Shown: one piece after another, positions 26,600 through 33,345 of the stretch
Layout of the letters: each line of letters opens with the position of its first letter
Position numbering within the stretch: position 1 is the first letter of the stretch
DNA from: an uncultured Holophagaceae bacterium
GTDB taxonomy: Bacteria > Acidobacteriota > Holophagae > Holophagales > Holophagaceae
Reading direction: 5' to 3'
NCBI GenBank assembly: GCA_903857495.1
Contig: CAIOFF010000019.1
Coordinates: 1-64,000 of the forward strand
Length of the DNA stretch: 64,000 nt
The notes under the pieces: model-generated
Databases searched by the model: none
What the model saw: only the letters and a program-made list of their open reading frames with translations
What the model was told of the DNA's origin: nothing
Made by a program: the position numbers and the translations under genes

Positions 26600-28273
26600 A
26601 TGGAGACCCCACCAACGCTGCAACTCCGCATGCTCACAGAACTCGTCTACTGCCCAAGGCTCTACCACTTCATGGCAGTTCAGGGCGTCATGGTAAAGAA
26701 CGCCGAGGTCGTTGAGGGGACATCCCAACATGCAAGGGCTGAAGCCAGGCGGAAGAAGGGGGCAATTGAGGCAGGAGATGACGAACCGCCATGGGTCCTT
26801 CCCAAGAACCTACATCTGGAATGGCAGGAAGAAGAACTAACTGGCCGCCTGGATGTTGTGAAGGCTGAAGATGGCAGCTTGGTTCCAGTAGAAGTCAAGC
26901 GTGGCGCAGCCCCGGACTCTGGACGGCCCATCACATGGAATGGGACGGAATTTGCGAGCGGTGCATGGTCTGGGGATCAGGTCCAGGTCATGGGCCAGAT
27001 CATGCTCTTGAGAACCAATGGCTACCCCGTGGGGCATGGCGAACTGTATTACCGTGCGAACAGAAAGCACGTTCGCGTGGATCCCACAACGCACTTGGAA
27101 TCTGCACTTCGCGCAGCAATGGCACAAGCAAGGACCCTCGCAGAGGAGGCCCTCCCCGAACCGTTGATGGATAGCCCAAAGTGTGTGCGGTGCAGTCTGG
27201 CTCCGGTCTGCCTTCCTGATGAGACCAACCTACTTAAAGCGCGGACCACCGAACCTCCCCGCCGAATTCTTCCCGCTCGCCCCGATGGCGGGGTGCTGTA
27301 TCTGGCCACACCCGGGTTGAGTCTTGGCAAGGATGGTGAACAGATCGCCGTGCGCGAGAAGGGTGTGCTGCTCGACGCCGTGCCGCTGAAAGATGTCATT
27401 CAGGTTGTGACCTTTGGGCAGGGCGTTTCCATCACAACGCCAGCCCTGCACTGGCTGTTGGACAACGGTCGAAGCATCTGTCACCTGACCAGAGGGGGAC
27501 GCTTATTAGGAATCACACAACCCCTGGTGACGCAGAATGTCCACCTCCGCCAGGCGCAGTATCTGAAGTTCAACCTTCCGGAACTGCGCCTTTCCATGGC
27601 TAGGGACCTGGTGGCATCGAAGATCCGGAACCAGAGGACCCTGCTCAGACGGAATCATGTGGATCCACCTTGCCTGGAAGCTATGGCGCAGTCGGCAAGG
27701 CGAGCAGAAGAGGCTGACTCCACAGAGCAACTTCTTGGTATCGAGGGCGAGGCTGCCAAGAACTACTTCGCGGCATTCCCTGGGATGCTTAATGAAGTCT
27801 GGCGGCCCCACATGCACGGAAGGAGTCGCCGCCCGCCGCGTGATGGCGTGAATGCCTGCTTGAGCTTCCTCTATATGTTGCTGGTCAGAGACTGCACGAT
27901 CGTATTGGCGGAAGTCGGACTTGATCCGATGTTCGGCGGGTATCACACCTTGAAACCTGGCCGCCCAGCCTTGGCACTAGACCTAGCCGAACCATTTCGG
28001 CCCCTCATCGCTGAGAGTGCAGTGCTGAGGTCCCTCAATACGGGGGTCTTGGAGCCTGCTGATACGGTTACAACTCAGGCTGGTGTCTTCCTCTCGGACC
28101 CTGGTAGAAACAGGCTCATCGGTGCCTACGAACAACGAATGCAGGAACTCGTCACGCATCCGGCTTTCGAATACCGCCTGAGCTACAGGCGGATCCTAGA
28201 AATGGAGGCCCGCCTTCTCGCTCGCTGGCTGGAGGGCGACCTGGGGGCCTGGAAGCCCCTGGTGACCCGATGA
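26600..28273 (+). CDS. cas4-cas1: Cas4-Cas1 fusion (spacer-acquisition nuclease/integrase)
   Basis: The 557-residue fusion has an N-terminal Cas4 (about 1-215), with C18 in VYCPRLYHF, H44, D85 in GRLDVV, E98 and K100 in PVEVKRG, and C195, C198 and C204 in CVRCSLAPVC as Fe-S ligands. The Cas1 part (about 225-557) has the metal site: E382 in LLGIEGEAAKNYF, H449 in FGGYHTLKPGRPALALDLAEPFRP, and D461/E464. Cas4 trims prespacers and recognises the PAM; Cas1 with Cas2 integrates them. Cas4-Cas1 fusion is characteristic of type V-B loci. The start is the ATG one base past the cas12b stop; the stop overlaps the cas2 start. Confidence 0.95.
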   Translation: METPPTLQLRMLTELVYCPRLYHFMAVQGVMVKNAEVVEGTSQHARAEARRKKGAIEAGDDEPPWVLPKNLHLEWQEEELTGRLDVVKAEDGSLVPVEVKRGAAPDSGRPITWNGTEFASGAWSGDQVQVMGQIMLLRTNGYPVGHGELYYRANRKHVRVDPTTHLESALRAAMAQARTLAEEALPEPLMDSPKCVRCSLAPVCLPDETNLLKARTTEPPRRILPARPDGGVLYLATPGLSLGKDGEQIAVREKGVLLDAVPLKDVIQVVTFGQGVSITTPALHWLLDNGRSICHLTRGGRLLGITQPLVTQNVHLRQAQYLKFNLPELRLSMARDLVASKIRNQRTLLRRNHVDPPCLEAMAQSARRAEEADSTEQLLGIEGEAAKNYFAAFPGMLNEVWRPHMHGRSRRPPRDGVNACLSFLYMLLVRDCTIVLAEVGLDPMFGGYHTLKPGRPALALDLAEPFRPLIAESAVLRSLNTGVLEPADTVTTQAGVFLSDPGRNRLIGAYEQRMQELVTHPAFEYRLSYRRILEMEARLLARWLEGDLGAWKPLVTR

Positions 28274-28575
28274 GCCGAAGACATGTCCTCGTCTCCTATG
28301 ACATCTCGGATGAAAAACGAGTCAAGAAGGTTCAAAAGGTAGTGAGCGATGTGGCAGATCGCGTCCAGTTCAGCGTTTACTGCGGACAGTTCAGCAAGAA
28401 GGATCTGGTCATTCTCAAGGATCGGTTACGGAAGGTCATGAACCAGGATCAGGATCAGGTCCTTTTCCTGGACTTGGGCGCAGTCCACGGTCTAGATGAC
28501 GAGGCCACGGATCTTGGCGTCGAGCATCTTGGGAGGCCATGGACCCCAAAAGAAAGATCCTGCTTGATCTTCTAG
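28270..28575 (+). CDS. cas2: CRISPR-associated protein Cas2
   Basis: This small ferredoxin-fold subunit bridges two Cas1 dimers in the integration complex. The N-terminus RRHVLVSYDISDEKRVKKVQKVV carries the conserved Asp after the first strand, and QFSVYCGQFSKKDLVILKDRL matches the second strand-helix. The 101-residue length is typical. Its ATG overlaps the cas4-cas1 TGA (ATGA). The last bases of the gene overlap the 5' edge of the predicted tracrRNA. Confidence 0.94.
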   Translation: MSRRHVLVSYDISDEKRVKKVQKVVSDVADRVQFSVYCGQFSKKDLVILKDRLRKVMNQDQDQVLFLDLGAVHGLDDEATDLGVEHLGRPWTPKERSCLIF

Positions 28576-28680
28576 AAGGCTGCGTCAGAATTCACTCATT
28601 CCTTCGCTGTGCCTCGATCGCTCCCGCGAATCCCCGAAGGACATTCCTGAATAGGTATTTCTCAGCACGCTGCGGCGAGC
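28571..28680 (+). ncRNA. Predicted type V-B tracrRNA
   Basis: Reading the plus strand after cas2, a stem CCTTCG (28601-28606) / CGAAGG (28635-28640) encloses GTGCC (28609-28613) and an inner hairpin TCGC-TCCC-GCGA. Directly after it comes an anti-repeat: CATTCC (28642), TAGGT (28652), GCAC (28665) and TGCGGC (28671), complementary in order to repeat segments GGAATG, ACCTA, GTGC and GCCGCA. GTGCC complements the repeat 3' end GGCAC, as in the Cas12b pseudoknot. About 26 of 36 repeat bases are matched. The order of parts and the TCTAGAAGG...CAGAATT lead resemble AacCas12b tracrRNA from memory. The ends are estimates. Confidence 0.8.
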
Positions 28681-28858
28681 GGTGCCTTCGGTTGTTTTCC
28701 CCTGGGGCCGCTCGAATGCCATAACGCACAGCGCCTCTGCGGTAAGCCAGGGCTACCCCTTGCGTTTCGTCCGTTTCTTTTACTTAGCGGACAAAACTCA
28801 GGGGGTGCTCGAAACTGGCCAACCAAGGCCACTGTTACCAATATTTCAACGCACCGCT
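28681..28858 (+). promoter_or_regulatory. CRISPR leader region
   Basis: This is about 180 bases between the anti-repeat and the first repeat with no ORF. It includes a possible stem CGAGCGG (28676-28682) / CCGCTCG (28708-28714), a second GTCCG...CGGAC stem near 28770-28795 and a more AT-rich run TTTCTTTTACTTAG. The array variant repeat is at the far end (29892), which supports this side as the leader-proximal, actively growing end. No confident promoter hexamers were found. Confidence 0.5.
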
Positions 28859-30001
28859 GCCGCAGTGCCACTTAGACCTAGATGGAATGGGCACGGAATG
28901 GGCAGAAAGGAACCCGGCCCAGGGATCGCCCGCCGCAGTGCCACTTAGACCTAGATGGAATGGGCACGAACTCATTCGGAGACCACCTGTATCCGCAGGA
29001 GGAGCAGGGCCGCAGTGCCACTTAGACCTAGATGGAATGGGCACATGGGTATCTTCAGCCGCAAGAAGGCCCTGTCTAGCTAGCCGCAGTGCCACTTAGA
29101 CCTAGATGGAATGGGCACAGCCACTGCCGAAGGGTTCCCAGGGTCGTGCCTAGATCGCCGCAGTGCCACTTAGACCTAGATGGAATGGGCACGAGAAGTC
29201 TACGAGGGTCGCGTAGCCGGCTTTGCTGGCCGCAGTGCCACTTAGACCTAGATGGAATGGGCACAGGACGACCCCGAGCGCGACCGCTCCGGCCTTCCAT
29301 GGCCGCAGTGCCACTTAGACCTAGATGGAATGGGCACCATGCGTCCCTGGAGACGATCAGGGTGCCAATCACTGCGGCCGCAGTGCCACTTAGACCTAGA
29401 TGGAATGGGCACATCTCAGTATGCAGGGACACCTGGACCCGCTTGCCGTGCCGCAGTGCCACTTAGACCTAGATGGAATGGGCACTGCTGCGTCTCGATG
29501 CGGGCGTCTGTGGCCTCCAGGCGCCGCAGTGCCACTTAGACCTAGATGGAATGGGCACTAGAGGTTGGTCTGGTCCGTGGTGTAGCGGTTGTAGGCCGCA
29601 GTGCCACTTAGACCTAGATGGAATGGGCACGCGATGGCAGCAGTGGAAGAAGTGGCCCCGGTGGGGTCGCCGCAGTGCCACTTAGACCTAGATGGAATGG
29701 GCACAGCATCTTGCCCAGGGCCTTGGTCGCCTTCTCGGCGTGCCGCAGTGCCACTTAGACCTAGATGGAATGGGCACGAGGTCCGCATCTCTGACCCTGT
29801 CGAAGTGGCCCTGCTGCCGCAGTGCCACTTAGACCTAGATGGAATGGGCACGTGGGCCGGTCACGGCAGGGACGACCTACACGTCATGGTTGCCGCAGTG
29901 CCACTAAGACCTAGATGGAATGGGCACGGAGTCCCGGGCCTGAATGCCATCACGATCATCCGAGCGCCGCAGTGCCACTTAGACCTAGATGGAATGGGCA
30001 C
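28859..30001 (+). CRISPR. CRISPR array, 16 repeats of 36 nt and 15 spacers (type V-B)
   Basis: The repeat begins GCCGCAGTGCCACTTAGACC and ends GATGGAATGGGCAC. Repeats start at 28859, 28932, 29009, 29083, 29157, 29229, 29302, 29377, 29450, 29523, 29595, 29669, 29742, 29816, 29892 and 29966. Spacers are 36-41 nt, mostly 37-38, and all differ. Only the repeat at 29892 varies (CCACTAAGACC). The 3' end TGGGCAC resembles the GTGGCAC end of known Cas12b repeats, and the predicted tracrRNA complements this strand, so crRNA is read on the plus strand, like the cas genes. ORFs across the array are artefacts. Confidence 0.98.
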
Positions 30002-30043
30002 GTAATCAGCAGGTCGCAGGTCCAGATCCTGTTGTTGGCTCCA
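30002..30043 (+). pseudogene. 3' half of a tRNA-Thr abutting the last CRISPR repeat
   Basis: Immediately after the final repeat comes GTAATCAGCAGGTCGCAGG followed by a T-loop, CCTGT, acceptor strand TGTTGGC, T and CCA. It lines up with tRNA-Thr from anticodon position 35 to the CCA end and matches 31 of 39 bases of the intact tRNA-Thr at 22689-22727. The stem TCAGC and CTxGTAATCAG context resemble tRNA-Thr(TGT). There is no 5' half, and the T-loop TCCAGAT has lost the normally invariant T55. I infer a decayed tRNA fragment marking the right edge of the inserted CRISPR-Cas segment. Confidence 0.7.
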
Positions 30044-30084
30044 TTGCAGAGGCCTCCGCGTGCGGGGGCCTCTGCAATGGAGCC
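30037..30084. repeat. Long perfect hairpin overlapping the tRNA fragment end
   Basis: GGCTCCATTGCAGAGGCC (30037-30054) is exactly complementary to GGCCTCTGCAATGGAGCC (30067-30084), and pairing continues inward for several bases. The left arm includes the last bases of the tRNA fragment (GGCTCCA). There is no T-run after it, so it is not a textbook terminator, though it may once have terminated the tRNA. Confidence 0.8.
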
Positions 30085-30159
30085 AGAGACTCAAACCTTC
30101 AAGGGCACTCCCCATGGCACGCGATGTGTCGCCATAACCCCCAGGCACGCAGGGAAGCC

Positions 30160-30190
30160 GAATGCGGTTCGAATCCCGCCCGAGTGCGTC
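30160..30190 (+). other. Isolated tRNA T-arm-like sequence
   Basis: ATGCGGTTCGAATCCCGCCC looks like the T-arm of a tRNA, followed by CGAGTGCG as a possible acceptor strand. A weak partner GCACTC lies near 30104, but no D-arm or anticodon arm could be folded between them and the T-stem lacks one G. It is either a degraded tRNA or a chance match. The stretch 30085-30226 otherwise shows no gene. Confidence 0.3.
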
Positions 30191-30226
30191 GAGCCCCATC
30201 CCTGGCCCAGAACCCCGGAGCAGCCC

Positions 30227-30607
30227 TCAGATTCGCCTCGAGCCTCCCTGCTGTTTGCGCGCGGCTTCGGCGCTCTCCAGCTCGAGGGCCTCGTCCTCAA
30301 GGGCCGACAGGGTGGTGGTGCGGCCGTTCAGGTCCAGCGGCTGCCCTTCGTCAGGGATGAACAGGGCGTGCTCCTCATCCCAGCGCCCGCGGTGGCGCTC
30401 GTCATCTGCGAAGAACTGGGACTCGCCCTCGCCCGGGAGGACGGCCACCCACCGGGCGTTGCCCGCGCCACTGCTGAAAGCCAGGAGGACCCACCAGGCC
30501 TCTCCCCGGGCCTCGACCTCCTCAAGGAGTTCGACCAGCGCGAGGGGCGCCTGAAAGGTCTGCCTGCGCAGCTCATCCAGGTCTCGGATTCGCTTGACAT
30601 GCAGCAT
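30227..30607 (-). CDS. Hypothetical protein, 126 aa
   Basis: The ATG at 30607 has a strong AGGAGG seven bases upstream, which argues for a real gene and for trimming the track ORF. The product is acidic, starts MLHVKRIRDLDELRRQ and contains a likely beta-rich centre (EAWWVLLAFSSGAGNARWVAVLPGEGESQFF). No signal peptide, membrane helix or known domain is recognised. It is the first GC-rich gene to the right of the CRISPR region and probably belongs to the core chromosome. Confidence 0.65.
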   Translation of the reverse strand: MLHVKRIRDLDELRRQTFQAPLALVELLEEVEARGEAWWVLLAFSSGAGNARWVAVLPGEGESQFFADDERHRGRWDEEHALFIPDEGQPLDLNGRTTTLSALEDEALELESAEAARKQQGGSRRI

Positions 30608-30872
30608 GGGGTCCTCCTGTGCGTCCACCTGTCCTGGCAGGGGTAGCGAGCGCATCAAGGCAGTCGCTATAAAAGAATACATATATTGATATTGTCGTGC
30701 CTCTATTTAACAATGACGCGTCCGCTTGGATGAGGTTGGAGCGGATGGAAGGAAGACACTTGCCGAGCGCCTTCAGCCCCTCCGTATCAGAGTTCATTCT
30801 TCTGACCCGACCGTCCGATGGAATCGCTACCTGGCGAGGTATGCCTCCCCAACCAAACAGAGAGTGGGCCCC

Positions 30873-33224
30873 GTGAACCAGCAAGGTCAGCGGACTGGGT
30901 TCGACCCCGACGGGTCGCCGTTGGCTGCCCGGGAGCGGGAGCGGGTGCTCTTCGTCGCGGCGCCCCACGGGATCGTATTCCAGGACGCCCAGGGCCGGAT
31001 CCTGAGCGCCAACCCAGCCGCCGAGCGCATCCTGGGGCTGAGCCTGGCGCAGATGCAGGGTCGCACCTCCCTGGATCCCGGCTGGCGGGCCATCCACGAG
31101 GATGGCACCCCCTTTCCCGGGGACACCCACCCGGCCATGGAGACCCTGCGCACCGGCCACGCCATCGAGAACACGATCATGGGCATCCTCAGCCAGGACC
31201 AGGCAGCGGCGACCTGGATCAGCATCGACACGACGCCCCTCTTTCTGCCGGGCCAGGAGAGCCCCTTCCAGGTGTGCGCCACCTTCGTGGACATCACCCA
31301 GCGCAAGCAGGCAGAGGGGCGCCTCAAGCGCACGCTGGAGCACCTGCGACTCGTGCATCAGGCGGCCAAAGCCGGGGCCTGGGAGTGGGACCTGAATACT
31401 GGTGAGAACCACTGGTTTGACACGCTCTGGGGGGTCTACGGGCTGGAGCCGGGCCAGGTGACGCCCAGCTACGAGGCCTGGGTCAAGCTCCTCCATCCCG
31501 CTGACCGCAGCGCCGCGCAGGCCTATCTGAAGGAAGGGGTCGCGAAGGGGGCCGACCTGGAGTTCGAGTGGCGGGCGGTTCACCCCAGTGGCGAGGTGCG
31601 CTGGCTCCTGTCCCGGGGCCAACCTCTGAGCGCTGCCGATGGCAGCGTCACCCGCTACCTTGGCATCGTCCTGGACATCACGGAGCGCAAGCAGGCCGAG
31701 GCCCGCTCCCGGGCCAGCCGCGCCCAGCTGGATGCAGCAATGGAGAGCATGACCGACGCGGTCTTCATCTCGGATACCCAGGGCCGGTTCCTCGAGTTCA
31801 ATGAGGCCTTCGCCACCTTCCACCGCTTCCCGAACAAGGCCGCCTGCTCCCGCACCTTCGCGGACTACCCGGACCTGCTGGAGGCCTACGGGGCTGACGG
31901 GCGGCCCCGGCCCCTCGACCAGTGGGTCACCCTCCGGGCGCTGCGGGGCGAGTCCGGCTCCAACGCCGAGTTCACCCTGCGCCGCAAGGACACCGGGGAG
32001 ACCTGGGTGGGCAGCTTCAGCTTCGGCCCCATCCGGGACCCGGAAGGCCACATCGTCGGGGCCGTGGTCACGGCTCGTGACATCTCGGAGCGCAAGCGGG
32101 CTGAGGCGGAGCATGAGAAGCTCCAGGCCCAGCTCCAGCAGGCCCAGAAGCTGGAGAGCCTGGGCATCCTGGCGGGGGGCGTGGCCCACGACATGAACAA
32201 CGTCCTGGGGGCCATCCTGGCCATGGCCACCGTGCACCAGCAGAAGGCGGCGGAGGAGAGCGCGCTGCACCGGGACATGGGCACCATCATCCAGGCCTGC
32301 CAGCGCGGGGGCAGCCTGGCCAAGGGCCTGCTGGGCTTCGCCCGGAAGAACCTCAGCGAGGAGTGCGAGGTGGACCTCAACACCGTGGTCCGGGAGGGGG
32401 TCTCCCTGCTGGCGCAGACCACGCTCCAGCATGTGCGGCTGGTGACTGATCTGGAACCTTCGCCCTGCTGTGTGAAGGGTGATCCCGCCTCCCTGAGCCA
32501 TGCCCTCATGAACCTCTGCGTGAACGCCGTGGACGCCATGCCGGAGGCCGGTACGCTGCTGCTCCGGACCCGGCGCGAGGGCGTCAAGGCGGTGCTGGAG
32601 GTGGCCGACACGGGCCTCGGCATGCCCCGGGAGGTGCTCGAGAAGGCCCTGGATCCCTTCTTCACCACCAAGCCCCAGGGCAAGGGGACGGGGCTGGGCC
32701 TGCCCATCGTCTACGGCACCGTCAAGGCCCACCACGGCCGGATCGACATCCAGAGTGCACCGGGGCAGGGGACCACCGTCCGCATCGAGCTCCCGGCCTG
32801 CGAAGGCTCGACGCTGCCCGCGCACCCGGCCCCGGAGACTCCCCCGAAGCCCGGCCAGCCCGCGCTGAACCTGCTGCTGGTGGACGATGACGAGCTGATC
32901 CAGATGGCCATCCAGGGCCTGCTGGAGATCCTGGGCCACACCGTCACCACTGTCTCCAGCGGCGAGGAGGCCCTGGCGCGCCTGGAGGCGGGCCTCCGGC
33001 CGGACCTCATCATCCTCGACATGAACATGCCGGGCCTCGGCGGCGCGGGCACGCTGCCTGAGATCCGCCGCCTGCTGCCCGAGGTGCCCGTGCTGCTGGC
33101 CACGGGCCGCTCCAACCAGGGGGCCGAGGACCTGGTCGCCTCGCAACCGGGGGTCACCCTCCTGGCCAAGCCCTTCACCCTCGAAGAGCTGCGCCGCCAG
33201 CTGGACCCTGCCACGCGGGGGTGA
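30873..33224 (+). CDS. PAS-containing hybrid sensor histidine kinase with C-terminal receiver domain
   Basis: This is a soluble sensor: PAS 1 (LFVAAPHGIVFQDAQGRILSANPAAERILGL), PAS 2 with a PAC segment (GAWEWDLNTGENHW ... YLGIVLDITERKQAE), PAS 3 (SMTDAVFISDTQGRFLEFNEAF), coiled linker, H-box LAGGVAHDMNNVLGAILAMA, HATPase with N-box NLCVNAVDAMPEAG and G-boxes ADTGLGM and GKGTGLGLPIVYG. The receiver domain (LLLVDDDELIQMAIQGLL) has its phospho-acceptor Asp in LIILDMNMPG and KPF at the end. There is no transmembrane helix. The track start is a TTG at 30726; the GTG at 30873 is preferred because the first 49 residues show no conservation features. The partner regulator is unknown. Confidence 0.9.
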   Translation: MNQQGQRTGFDPDGSPLAARERERVLFVAAPHGIVFQDAQGRILSANPAAERILGLSLAQMQGRTSLDPGWRAIHEDGTPFPGDTHPAMETLRTGHAIENTIMGILSQDQAAATWISIDTTPLFLPGQESPFQVCATFVDITQRKQAEGRLKRTLEHLRLVHQAAKAGAWEWDLNTGENHWFDTLWGVYGLEPGQVTPSYEAWVKLLHPADRSAAQAYLKEGVAKGADLEFEWRAVHPSGEVRWLLSRGQPLSAADGSVTRYLGIVLDITERKQAEARSRASRAQLDAAMESMTDAVFISDTQGRFLEFNEAFATFHRFPNKAACSRTFADYPDLLEAYGADGRPRPLDQWVTLRALRGESGSNAEFTLRRKDTGETWVGSFSFGPIRDPEGHIVGAVVTARDISERKRAEAEHEKLQAQLQQAQKLESLGILAGGVAHDMNNVLGAILAMATVHQQKAAEESALHRDMGTIIQACQRGGSLAKGLLGFARKNLSEECEVDLNTVVREGVSLLAQTTLQHVRLVTDLEPSPCCVKGDPASLSHALMNLCVNAVDAMPEAGTLLLRTRREGVKAVLEVADTGLGMPREVLEKALDPFFTTKPQGKGTGLGLPIVYGTVKAHHGRIDIQSAPGQGTTVRIELPACEGSTLPAHPAPETPPKPGQPALNLLLVDDDELIQMAIQGLLEILGHTVTTVSSGEEALARLEAGLRPDLIILDMNMPGLGGAGTLPEIRRLLPEVPVLLATGRSNQGAEDLVASQPGVTLLAKPFTLEELRRQLDPATRG

Positions 33225-33345
33225 GTCTGGACTACCCATTCCTGGTGTCCGCTCACGTAGCGGCTTCGCCGATACGCGAGATAGGCTGACTTCGGGTGGT
33301 CGCGAGGTCTCGGGTACCCTGGGGCGGTCCCTGATCTGGAGGCTC

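Noticed and set aside
28805-28858. Alternative tracrRNA around GGCCAACCAAGGCC just before the array
   Set aside because: It forms a small hairpin but has only short, unordered complementarity to the repeat, much weaker than 28642-28676.
28859-30001. Array transcribed on the minus strand
   Set aside because: The plus-strand repeat ends in GGCAC like other Cas12b repeats, the predicted tracrRNA pairs with the plus-strand repeat, and the variant repeat is at the far end from cas2.
28835-30005. Short ORFs on both strands translating the repeats (PLRPRWNGH, IPSRSKWHCG)
   Set aside because: They are translations of the CRISPR repeat and have no start signals.
30104-30190. Complete tRNA ending in the T-arm-like GCGGTTCGAATCCCGC
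   Set aside because: No D-arm or anticodon arm could be folded and the T-stem is short by one pair; kept only as a possible remnant.
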